A model generated the notes under the pieces. It was not told where the DNA came from. It ran no database searches and worked only from the letters and a program-made list of their open reading frames with translations. Both the position numbers and the translations under genes were made by a program. From the NCBI GenBank assembly GCA_004292855.1, contig RDXN01000055.1, positions 1-64,000 of the forward strand: a stretch of DNA of 64,000 nt, in the 5' to 3' direction. The DNA comes from Cytophagales bacterium. GTDB taxonomy: Bacteria; Bacteroidota; Bacteroidia; Cytophagales; Spirosomataceae. This document shows, piece by piece, positions 7,777-15,545 of the stretch (position 1 is its first letter; every line of letters begins with the position of its first letter).

Positions 7777-9021
7777 CTACCCCCCCAACTCCCGCAGGGC
7801 CTTCACCAACACGTCCAGCTCGGCGGTGGTGGTGAATAAGTGGGGCGTAATGCGAACGCCCTGCACGTTGTCGCGCTCAATGGCCACGGTCCAGATGCGG
7901 TAGTTGTCGAACAACGTTTTGGCCAGTTGCGTGGGGGTCATGCCCCGCACACCCACGTTGGCAATGGCGCAGGCGCGGGCCGGGTCGGCGGGGGTGTTGA
8001 CCAGAATATTGGGCAACGAACGCACTTTTGCCGTCCAATAGGTTTGCAGATACCGCAACCGGGCCTCTTTTCGGGCCGGGCCAACCATGCTGTGAAACCG
8101 GATAGCATCGGGCAGGGTGAGGTCGGTATGCACGGGGTGGGTGCCGGTGTGATTCAGTTTGCGGATATCGTCGTCGGCAAAACCCGCGTCGCCAAACATG
8201 GGCCAGAGTTTCTTGATTTTGTCCTGCCGGACATAGAGCATTCCCGCGCCGAGCGGATTGCCGAGCCACTTATGCAGGCTACTGCCGTAGTAATCGCAAC
8301 CGAGGTCGGGCAGGCGAAAGTCAAAATGTGCCACGGCGTGGGCACCGTCGACCATTACCTCCACACCATGCCTGTGGGCCATGTCGGCGATTTTGCGGAC
8401 GGGCAAAATCTGCCCCGTGATGTTCACAATGTGGCACAGCATGAGCAACCGCGTTTTGGGCGTAATAACCGACTCGTACAGCGAAACAATTTCCTCGTCG
8501 GATTTGGGATGCAGCGGCAGCGAAATTTGCCGGTTCACAATACCGTAGCGACGGGCCTGTTGGGCAAACATGTCGAGCATGGCCCCGTAGTCCTGCACGG
8601 CCATTACGGCCTCGTCGCCGGGTTTCCAGTCGATACCGGAAATAACCGTATCGAGCGACTCGGTGGTGTTTCGGGTGATAATCAACTCCTCCACAGGGCA
8701 CCTAACCAGGTCGGCAACCTGCCGCCGGGCTTCGAGTTTATCGTCGAACTGCCGGGTACGCATGTATCGCGACGATACGCGGTTCACAGCCCGTACGTGT
8801 TCAACGAATTTATCAACTACCTCGTTGGCCGCCAGAATATAATAGCCGTTTTCGAGGTGAATAAACTCGTCGGTAACCGTAAAATGCGACCGGAGTTGCG
8901 ACCAGAACGCTTCGTCCTGCGCTACATCGTTGGCAGACTTATCGGCAACGGTTTGCAGCAGTTGATCGACCGGCACGAAGGGGATCGTGGTCATTGAGCG
9001 GAGGAAATCGCGTTTGGTCAT
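7777..9021 (-). CDS. class V aminotransferase (isopenicillin N epimerase-like)
   Basis: A 414-residue PLP enzyme of the aminotransferase V / cysteine desulfurase-like fold. The Schiff-base Lys is in GSSLHKWLGNPLGAG (about residue 255), the PLP-binding Asp in VEVMVDGAHAVAHFDF (about 225), and the N-terminal dimer motif is NTTESLDTVISGI. This subgroup is annotated as isopenicillin-N-epimerase-like and its substrate is not known. The start MTKRDFLRSM resembles a decayed twin-arginine signal, seen in full form in some relatives. Its start overlaps the preceding hydrolase stop by four bases (ATGA), so the two are translationally coupled. Confidence 0.85.
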   Translation of the reverse strand: MTKRDFLRSMTTIPFVPVDQLLQTVADKSANDVAQDEAFWSQLRSHFTVTDEFIHLENGYYILAANEVVDKFVEHVRAVNRVSSRYMRTRQFDDKLEARRQVADLVRCPVEELIITRNTTESLDTVISGIDWKPGDEAVMAVQDYGAMLDMFAQQARRYGIVNRQISLPLHPKSDEEIVSLYESVITPKTRLLMLCHIVNITGQILPVRKIADMAHRHGVEVMVDGAHAVAHFDFRLPDLGCDYYGSSLHKWLGNPLGAGMLYVRQDKIKKLWPMFGDAGFADDDIRKLNHTGTHPVHTDLTLPDAIRFHSMVGPARKEARLRYLQTYWTAKVRSLPNILVNTPADPARACAIANVGVRGMTPTQLAKTLFDNYRIWTVAIERDNVQGVRITPHLFTTTAELDVLVKALRELGG

Positions 9022-9809
9022 GCCATCACCTCCTCCCCAATCGGCGTGCGGGTGAGCCAGTCGAGCAGGAGTTCGTTAAATCGGTCGGGGTGTTCCATCA
9101 TGGGCGCGTGACAGCATTTATCGATGAAATGCAACTCGGAGTTTTCGATAAGCCGGTTAAACTCGTGGGCCACTTCGGGGGGGGTAATGGTGTCGTTCAG
9201 GCCCCAGATCAAGAGCGTTGGCATCGTGATTTTATGCAGGTCTTTGGCTACGTTATTACGCTGCGCCGACTTGGCAATTTGCACAATGTTCATGCACTTA
9301 GGAATGCTGCTTGTGATATCGAATACCTCATCGACTAGCTCTTTCGTAGCTACTTTGGGGTCGTAGAAGGTATAGGCTACGCGCTCGGCAATGTAGTCGT
9401 AACTGCCGCGCTTGGGAAATGAGCCGCCCATCGAGTTCTCAAATAAGCCTGAGCTACCCGTGAGCAAAAGCCGCTTTACCTGATCGGCATGTTTGAACGT
9501 ATACAACAGACCAACGTGCCCACCGAGCGAGTTGCCGAGTACGGTTAGGTCGGTCAGATTGCGGTAGGCCACAAATTTCTCGATAAAGGCCACCAACCCT
9601 TCCAGACCAGCCTCGCGCACGGGCATGTCGTAGATGGGCATGACCGGAATAACAACCCGGTACTGTTGCGTAAACGTACGAATTACGCCGTCCCAGTTGC
9701 TTAGGGCACCAAACAGGCCGTGCAACAGCAACAGCACATCGCCCTGTCCCTCGTCGATGTAACGAAATCCTGCTTCTTCTCGAATGGTGTATGTTGCCGA
9801 TGAATCCAT
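9018..9809 (-). CDS. alpha/beta-fold hydrolase
   Basis: A 263-residue hydrolase of the meta-cleavage-product/esterase type. Visible motifs are the oxyanion strand VLLLLHGLFGALSNWDG (about residues 25-40), the nucleophile elbow VLGNSLGGHVG (Ser about 98), Asp in LLIWGLNDTITP and His in FIDKCCHAPMMEHPDRF. Substrate unknown. The frame begins at a TTG (9836), but the ATG at 9809 fits better. It precedes and overlaps a class V aminotransferase, so the pair probably works on one small molecule. The upstream gap holds an inverted repeat. Confidence 0.85.
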   Translation of the reverse strand: MDSSATYTIREEAGFRYIDEGQGDVLLLLHGLFGALSNWDGVIRTFTQQYRVVIPVMPIYDMPVREAGLEGLVAFIEKFVAYRNLTDLTVLGNSLGGHVGLLYTFKHADQVKRLLLTGSSGLFENSMGGSFPKRGSYDYIAERVAYTFYDPKVATKELVDEVFDITSSIPKCMNIVQIAKSAQRNNVAKDLHKITMPTLLIWGLNDTITPPEVAHEFNRLIENSELHFIDKCCHAPMMEHPDRFNELLLDWLTRTPIGEEVMA

Positions 9810-9862
9810 ACGGGTATTTTTACGAACGGTGTACAAGTTACTAACTTACAAAAAACAAATTA

Positions 9863-9904
9863 TTTCGCAGATTAAGCCAAACGTTGTTTTTATTATCTGC
9901 GAAA
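9863..9904. promoter_or_regulatory. inverted repeat in the divergent hydrolase / oxidoreductase gap
   Basis: TTTCGCAGAT (9863-9872) and its exact complement ATCTGCGAAA (9895-9904) flank a 22-bp A/T-rich spacer; a partial third copy (TTCTGCAAAA) follows about 20 bp later. The whole gap from 9810 to 10128 is A/T-rich and contains no gene I can support, only this dyad. It could be an operator acting on either divergent gene. Confidence 0.35.
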
Positions 9905-10128
9905 CAAAACTAAGATTTTGTCTTCTGCAAAAATACAATAATCTAAGAATAAGAATGAAATACATTTCTATATTGACTGATTATTAACTAGTTATACAAT
10001 AAAAAACTTGCTTTAATTCTATTTTTCTTGAAAAATTACCAAACATGCCGGTATATCATTTTATCTACGGATACTGTCTCGGCACAACGTTTCTTTCCTG
10101 TATTTTTGGTCGTTTAATTAAACCAACC

Positions 10129-11385
10129 ATGTCTTCACAACCCGTCGTAATCGTTGGAGCGGGCCTTGCCGGCCTAACCTGCGCTGTTTATCTGCAACAA
10201 ACAGGCCGCGAGGTGCTGCTGCTCGAAGCCTCCGACGGCGTTGGGGGCCGGGTCCGTACCGACCTTGTCGATGGGTTCCGGCTCGACAGGGGGTTCCAAA
10301 TTTTGCTCACGGCCTACCCCGAAGCCCAACGTCTGCTTAACTACTCCGCTCTGAACCTGCAATCGTTTCGGTCGGGTGCCCTGATCCACGATGGCCCCGA
10401 TGGTTGGCTAAAGCTCCTGAATCCGCTGCGGGAACCACTTTCGGTGTTTCAAACGGCATTTTCGCCGGTGGGAACGCTGCGCGACAAGCTCACAATTGTG
10501 TCGATGTTGCGCCAAACGCAGGCCCTGCCTTTGGATGAGTTGTTTCGGCAAACACCCACCACAACGCTCGATTTTTTGCGACAGGAGGGCTTTTCGGAGG
10601 GGATGATCGAGCGATTTTTTCGACCTTTTTTCGGGGGCGTTTTTCTGGAAGATGCGCTCCGCACGTCGAGCAATTTTTTCCAGTTCTGCTTTCGGATGTT
10701 TTACACGGGCGATGCAGCCCTGCCCGCTCTGGGTATTGGTGAGATACCGGCTCAATTAGCCGCCCGGCTCCGTCCCGATTCCGTTCGGCTCAATACGACC
10801 GTGAAGCAGGTAACCGGCTCTGCCGTTACGCTCGACTCGGGCGAAACCGTGGCCGCGTCGGCGGTGGTGTTGGCGGTCGACGCAAGCAACGCAGCCCGGT
10901 TGTTAGGGCGACCTGCCCCCACGCTCGACGCGTTTAATCATACCACCTGCACCTATTTCGCCATGCCCGAAGACCTGAAGCCAACCGTCCAAAAAGGACA
11001 TAAGCTGCTGATGTTGAACACAAAACGATCCGGGGCTGTGCATAATCTGGCCGTGCTAACCGACGTTGCGCCCGCTTATGCACCTGCCGGACAAAGTTTG
11101 GTATCGGTCAGTACACAGGGACTGGATCGCGTTGATGAGGCTACCCTTTCAGCCAAAATTCGGCAGGAGTTGGGCGAGTGGTTTGGGGCGTCGGTGGGCG
11201 AGTGGCGGCATCTGCGCACGTATCATTTGCCGCAAGCCCTGCCCGCTTATGGCCCCGAACAGGCGACTGCTGGAGTGCTGCAATTGGCTCCCGGCCTGTA
11301 CCAATGTGGCGACCAATCGGCCTATCCGTCGCTCAATGCCGCGATGGAAACAGGTCGGCGGGTAGCGGAGTCAATAAAAAGTTGA
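10129..11385 (+). CDS. FAD-dependent amine oxidase / protoporphyrinogen oxidase-like protein
   Basis: A 418-residue flavoprotein. The N-terminal Rossmann motif VVIVGAGLAGLTCAVYLQQ is followed by LLLEASDGVGGRVRTD, the GG doublet motif of amine oxidases and phytoene desaturases; the C-terminal LYQCGDQSAYPSLNAAMETGRR segment closes the FAD site. The family includes PPO-like and carotenoid-desaturase-like enzymes; the substrate cannot be told from sequence. An in-frame ATG at 10045 would add 28 residues that precede the Rossmann strand, so the ATG at 10129 is preferred. It stands alone after an A/T-rich gap. Confidence 0.85.
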   Translation: MSSQPVVIVGAGLAGLTCAVYLQQTGREVLLLEASDGVGGRVRTDLVDGFRLDRGFQILLTAYPEAQRLLNYSALNLQSFRSGALIHDGPDGWLKLLNPLREPLSVFQTAFSPVGTLRDKLTIVSMLRQTQALPLDELFRQTPTTTLDFLRQEGFSEGMIERFFRPFFGGVFLEDALRTSSNFFQFCFRMFYTGDAALPALGIGEIPAQLAARLRPDSVRLNTTVKQVTGSAVTLDSGETVAASAVVLAVDASNAARLLGRPAPTLDAFNHTTCTYFAMPEDLKPTVQKGHKLLMLNTKRSGAVHNLAVLTDVAPAYAPAGQSLVSVSTQGLDRVDEATLSAKIRQELGEWFGASVGEWRHLRTYHLPQALPAYGPEQATAGVLQLAPGLYQCGDQSAYPSLNAAMETGRRVAESIKS

Positions 11386-11448
11386 GTCTATTCCAACCCT
11401 TTCCCTCGCTCATGGGTCTATGGTACAATGTTTGTTTACCATACACCT

Positions 11449-11838
11449 ATGAAAGCGATTCTCATTCTACTGGTATCTATTCTTGTGGGGGGTTGTTCGG
11501 CCAACGAAATGGCCCCCGACGGTCTGGTTGTTAATTACACCGAGACCCAGTGTTCGGACCCCTGGGTGCGGCCCGGCACCACCTCGGCTGCGGGTTGGCC
11601 TAACGATGAGCAACGCGGACAGGCCATTATGAGGTATTTGAGAGATAATAAAGTACCGAGTGCCCGCAACGTCCGGTTTGTGGAACTGACCCCCATTTTT
11701 AACCCTAGCGGTAGTTTTAATCAGGGCATTAGCAGTGCTGTTTGTGCAGCCTGCACCTGCCCATCAGGTCGGCGCATCGACGTCACTATCAATGAATCGG
11801 ACTGGGAAATGGCGAGTAAGTTAGGGTTTAAGCGGTAA
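11449..11838 (+). CDS. small cysteine-containing lipoprotein
   Basis: A 129-residue protein with a clear lipoprotein signal: MKAILILLVSILVGGCSAN, lipobox LVGGC with Cys at residue 16. The mature part has four further cysteines (TQCSDPW and CAACTC), which could form disulfides or a small metal site. No domain is recognised. An upstream ATG at 11428 would put seven residues before the signal and is less likely. The 180 bp that follow it (to 12018) show no gene or clear signal. Confidence 0.65.
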   Translation: MKAILILLVSILVGGCSANEMAPDGLVVNYTETQCSDPWVRPGTTSAAGWPNDEQRGQAIMRYLRDNKVPSARNVRFVELTPIFNPSGSFNQGISSAVCAACTCPSGRRIDVTINESDWEMASKLGFKR

Positions 11839-12018
11839 AACGGTCAGGGAAGATTGCCCCTACTTATCGACAGATTCGCCCCATTCGTCGGTAAATTGGG
11901 CCAATCACTCGGTTTAGTAGAATAAGGGCGCAACGTTGGGTGTAGATGAGGTAGTACTAGTTGGTAAGTAAGTCAGTGAACTTAAACAGGCTTTACATTA
12001 TACCAACGCTCCTCAACG

Positions 12019-12819
12019 ATGAACACAACTACGAACCTCTCTCTTTCAGTTGTTCTGATTACGCTCAATGCCGAACGCACGTTGAGTCAAACACTCACTT
12101 CGGTTTCCTCCCTCGCCGACGAAATCGTACTGATCGACTCCGGCAGTACCGACGACACACTGACCACTGCCAAAACCTTTGGGTGTCGGGTGTTCCATCG
12201 CCTGTTCGACGGGTTTGGGCCGCAAAAGAAGTTTGCAATCGAGCAAGCCACCCACGACTGGGTCCTGCTTCTCGACGCCGACGAAGCACTCGACCCGAAA
12301 CTTCAACAGGCTATCCGTGAAACGCTTACTCATGCTCCAGATTCGCACGCTGCGTTTAGCTTGCCCCGAAGTTTGGTGTTTATGGGGCGTCCCATGCTAC
12401 ACGGGGGCGAAAACCATCGGCCGGTTGTACGGCTTTTCAATCGCCAACACACCCACATGACCAACGCGCTGGTCCACGAAACCCTAATGACGAGTGGCCC
12501 CGTGACCTCCCTAAAAGGCACACTTTGGCACGACAGCTACGGTTCCCTACACGATTATATCGGCAAGATGAATCAATACACCTCGCTCAATGCCCGGCAG
12601 TCGGAGCGAGTTGGCCGCCGACCGGGGCCGCTCGATGTGTCGGTGCGGTTCGTGTTTAAATTTTTGAAGGTCTACTTCGTGAAGGGTAGCATTCTGGATG
12701 GGCTACCGGGCTTCGTATGGGCCTTTTTCTCAGCCGTTTACCCCGTGCTGAAATACACGAAACTGTATGAACAGCAGGTAGGGCAAGGCTATTCACCCTC
12801 ACCAGCCATGAGTTATTAA
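12019..12819 (+). CDS. family 2 glycosyltransferase (WaaE/KdtX-like)
   Basis: A 266-residue GT-A transferase. It shows the nucleotide-sugar strand SVVLITLNAERTLSQTL, EIVLIDSGSTDDT, and the metal-binding DxD region in VLLLDADEALD (about residue 85). The mid-section GGENHRPVVRLF and the C-terminal FRFVFKFLKVYFVKG-like segment match the WaaE/KdtX type, which adds sugars to the lipopolysaccharide core, at the inner face of the membrane. The acceptor here is unknown. Its stop abuts the stop of the convergent GMC oxidoreductase gene with no spacer. Confidence 0.87.
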   Translation: MNTTTNLSLSVVLITLNAERTLSQTLTSVSSLADEIVLIDSGSTDDTLTTAKTFGCRVFHRLFDGFGPQKKFAIEQATHDWVLLLDADEALDPKLQQAIRETLTHAPDSHAAFSLPRSLVFMGRPMLHGGENHRPVVRLFNRQHTHMTNALVHETLMTSGPVTSLKGTLWHDSYGSLHDYIGKMNQYTSLNARQSERVGRRPGPLDVSVRFVFKFLKVYFVKGSILDGLPGFVWAFFSAVYPVLKYTKLYEQQVGQGYSPSPAMSY

Positions 12820-14541
12820 TTACAAATTCTTCTTCTTCATTTCGGCTACGGCGAAGTTGGCGGCTCGTGCGGTGAGGGCCATAAACGTGATCGACGGATT
12901 TTGTGTGCCGGTCGAGGTCATGCAGGCTCCGTCGGTAACGAACACGTTTTTGCAGGCATGTAGCTGATTGTGTGCGTTGAGTAGCGACGTTTTGGGATCA
13001 CGGCCCATCCTGACGCCCCCCATCTCGTGAATGTCGAGGCCGGGGTTACGGTGATCGTCGGAGGGGCGAATGTTCTTACAACCCGACTTCTCGAGCATCT
13101 CGGCTCCCTGTTGCAGGAAGTCGCGAATCAGGTTCTCGTCGTTGTCGGTATAACCCACCGACGTGACCAACTGCGGCACACCCCAGCGGTCTTTTTGGTC
13201 GGTGCTTAAACGAACGTGGTTTTCGTAACGGGGTACGGTTTCGCCCTGCATCATCATGTACACATGCCAGGGGCCGGGTTGGGTCATACTTTCTTTAAAA
13301 TCAGCCCCGAACGTGGCCGAACTCGCTTGCCCCGTGCCCCGCCCCGCGCTGAAGGCCACCATATAGCCCCGCTGAAACTGCGACGCCGGACCGCTCGTTT
13401 CCTGCTTGTCGACGTTGCGGAAGTTGGGCATAAAGGCCGTGGTCGGTCGACGTCCGTAGTAGTAACTGTCTTCAAAACCTTCGTAACTCGCGTTCAGGCT
13501 CCCCCGGTAGTTATGGAACGCCAAATAATGGCCCAACATGCCGCTGTCGTTGCCCAACCCGTTTGGGAAACGGCGCGAGGTCGAGTTGAGCAGAATCAGG
13601 TTGGAGTTCAGACAGGCCGCATTAACAAAAATGATCCGGGCAAAATACTCGGTTGCCTGCCCCGTGTTCGCGTCGATTACCCGCACGCCGGTAGCCTTGT
13701 TTTTTGTCTCGTCGTAAATAACAGAATGCACCACCGAATGAGGGCGCAACGTGAGTTTGCCGGTCTTGGCCGCCCAGGGCAACGTACTCGAGTTACTGCT
13801 AAAATACCCGCCGTATGGGCACCCCCGGTAGCACAAATGCCGGGCCTGACACTGAGCACGGCCCTGATCATAATGAATCTGCTTCGGTTCGGTCAGGTGA
13901 GCGCACCGGCCAATAATCACGTGCCGATCTTTGTAGCTGGCCGCTATTGACTTCTGAATATGTTTTTCAAGGCAGTTCAGTTCCCAGGGTTTCAGGAACT
14001 CACCGTCGGGCAGGGTTTCGAGGCCGTCTTTGTTGCCCGAAACGCCCACAAATCGCTCGACGTGGCTGTACCAGGGGGCCAAGTCAGCGTAGCGAATGGG
14101 CCAGTCGATGGCGGCCCCGTCGCGGGCGTTGGCTTCAAAATCGAACCGGCTCCACCGCTGAACCTGCCGTGCCCAGATGAGCGATTTCCCGCCCACCTGA
14201 TAGCCCCGAATCCAGTCGAAGGGTTTCTCCTGCACGTAAGGATGCTCGGCGTCTTTCACAAAAAACTGTTGCGTAGCTTCGTCAAGGGCATAGCATTTGG
14301 TAGCAATGGGGTTTTGCTCATCGAACGCCAGCGGCATCCTGTTCCGGTGCGGGAACTCCCACGGGTTCTGCGTAGCCGTGGGGTAATCGGTGATGTGCCG
14401 CACGTCGCGCCCGCGTTCGAGCACGAGTGTTCGCAACCCTTTCTCGCAGAGTTCTTTAGCGGCCCACCCCCCGCTAATGCCGGAGCCGATAACGATAGCA
14501 TCATAGGTGTTCTGAGCGGTGGCAGGTCCGGTGATAGTCAT
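12820..14541 (-). CDS. GMC-family oxidoreductase
   Basis: A 573-residue FAD enzyme of the glucose-methanol-choline family. The N-terminal Rossmann motif is AIVIGSGISGGWAAKEL with LVLERGRD after it; the C-terminal catalytic region has HEMGGVRMG (active His) and TQNPSITFMALTARAA. A four-cysteine stretch CQARHLCYRGCPYGG mid-protein is typical of the Bacteroidetes/proteobacterial branch that oxidises sugars or alcohols, often with a small gluconate-2-dehydrogenase-3 subunit; that subunit is not adjacent here. No Tat signal is visible. It starts two bases after a DUF2442 gene and is probably co-transcribed with it. Confidence 0.9.
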   Translation of the reverse strand: MTITGPATAQNTYDAIVIGSGISGGWAAKELCEKGLRTLVLERGRDVRHITDYPTATQNPWEFPHRNRMPLAFDEQNPIATKCYALDEATQQFFVKDAEHPYVQEKPFDWIRGYQVGGKSLIWARQVQRWSRFDFEANARDGAAIDWPIRYADLAPWYSHVERFVGVSGNKDGLETLPDGEFLKPWELNCLEKHIQKSIAASYKDRHVIIGRCAHLTEPKQIHYDQGRAQCQARHLCYRGCPYGGYFSSNSSTLPWAAKTGKLTLRPHSVVHSVIYDETKNKATGVRVIDANTGQATEYFARIIFVNAACLNSNLILLNSTSRRFPNGLGNDSGMLGHYLAFHNYRGSLNASYEGFEDSYYYGRRPTTAFMPNFRNVDKQETSGPASQFQRGYMVAFSAGRGTGQASSATFGADFKESMTQPGPWHVYMMMQGETVPRYENHVRLSTDQKDRWGVPQLVTSVGYTDNDENLIRDFLQQGAEMLEKSGCKNIRPSDDHRNPGLDIHEMGGVRMGRDPKTSLLNAHNQLHACKNVFVTDGACMTSTGTQNPSITFMALTARAANFAVAEMKKKNL

Positions 14542-14543
14542 GA

Positions 14544-14759
14544 TTATTGTAAGCCGAATTGACGCAAGTGAAAACCCTCGTCCGTTTTTTTAAATGTGAA
14601 GCCAATTCCATCCAAAATCTGCCAGTCATTGCGATCTTTAGCAGGCAACTTCTTGATTTCGGGAAACAACCCAACTGGAGCTTTTACGACGACCCCGTTT
14701 TCGAGATATAATTCGATATAGCCCTTTGGAAAGCGAAGATTTACTAAGCGATTTTTCAT
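14544..14759 (-). CDS. DUF2442 protein
   Basis: A 71-residue protein matching the DUF2442 pattern (FPKGYIELYLENGVVVKAP, then a C-terminal DGIGFTF segment). Its start overlaps the end of the DUF4160 gene by four bases (ATGA), the arrangement in which these two families usually occur. The conserved pairing and small size suggest a toxin-antitoxin-like or regulatory module, but that is inference. The GMC oxidoreductase gene follows after two bases. Confidence 0.75.
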   Translation of the reverse strand: MKNRLVNLRFPKGYIELYLENGVVVKAPVGLFPEIKKLPAKDRNDWQILDGIGFTFKKTDEGFHLRQFGLQ

Positions 14760-15052
14760 TGTCGTTTACCTTTTTTGTTAATTCGTAATGCTTTCACTTT
14801 CTCACCTTTCTGCACCTGTAATGCTAATGTCCTGGTTTGTTCAGCATACGTCTGTAGGTCTTTCTGGATCTGATTCAACTCTTTGTCCGTAAAGTCTCCC
14901 CGTTCAAAAAGGCTTAGATCGTCCAACCAGAATTTGGCTCCAAACGAGTTTTTGCTGTTCGTTCTAAACACGTGAATGTGTAGTCGCTCCGCTGGATTTT
15001 CACCTGCCCAAACAAAAAAGTAGTAGGAAGCGAAGATAATCAATTTCCCCAT
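14756..15052 (-). CDS. DUF4160 protein
   Basis: A 98-residue protein of the DUF4160 family: an N-terminal strand region with YYFFVWAGENP, the conserved HIHVFRT segment, AKFWLDDLSLFERGDF, and a C-terminal helical LNQIQKDLQTY stretch. Partner of the downstream DUF2442 protein, overlapping it by four bases. No enzymatic motif is known for the family. The TonB-like gene ends 19 bp upstream. Confidence 0.75.
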   Translation of the reverse strand: MGKLIIFASYYFFVWAGENPAERLHIHVFRTNSKNSFGAKFWLDDLSLFERGDFTDKELNQIQKDLQTYAEQTRTLALQVQKGEKVKALRINKKGKRQ

Positions 15053-15071
15053 GTCTTTCTGATACCCCTAG

Positions 15072-15518
15072 TCAATTAGCTTCAACCTGAAAAGGTAATG
15101 AGTATGAATAATTAATTGGGACGCCATTTAGGCGGGCAGGTTCCCAGCGGGGCATACGCAGAAATACCTTCCGAATTTGGGTCACGTAATTGCTCATTTC
15201 GTCAGCCCATTCGGGCGGGGTTGGGCGCGAAGTCACCTGCACATCACCCACGCGCCCGTCGGTCTGAATGAGGAACTTGACCGTCAGCGGCCCCGTATTG
15301 AACCCCTTACGCTGGAATGTTTTAGGATACTTGATCCGGTAAGCCACATAGTCCATCAGGGCTTCGGGGCCGCCCGGATATCGAGGGCCAATTTTCACTG
15401 GTCGGGCGAGGGTATCCGTACCAGACACCGCCCGCCCTCGCATCACATCGACGGCGTTTTGAGCGTGAACAAGGGTTACGATCAGGTAGACACCAACAAA
15501 AACAATACAACGAATCAT
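15072..15518 (-). CDS. exported TonB C-terminal domain protein
   Basis: A 148-residue protein with a signal peptide (MIRCIVFVGVYLIVTLVHAQ) and a C-terminal TonB-like domain: YPGGPEALMDYVAYRIKYP, LTVKFLIQTDGRVGDVQV, MPRWEPARLNGVPINYSYSLPF. Bacteroidetes have many such short energy-transducer-like proteins; with a cleavable signal rather than an anchor and no proline-rich arm, this one may not contact ExbB/D directly. It lies 27 bp after treY and 19 bp before DUF4160 on the same strand. Confidence 0.8.
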   Translation of the reverse strand: MIRCIVFVGVYLIVTLVHAQNAVDVMRGRAVSGTDTLARPVKIGPRYPGGPEALMDYVAYRIKYPKTFQRKGFNTGPLTVKFLIQTDGRVGDVQVTSRPTPPEWADEMSNYVTQIRKVFLRMPRWEPARLNGVPINYSYSLPFQVEAN

Positions 15519-15545
15519 GCCTTAAATATACGGCGTTTTCGCGGG

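Noticed and set aside
7840-8997. A 385-residue plus-strand frame
   Set aside because: Antisense to the class V aminotransferase, which contains its PLP-lysine motif and is well supported.
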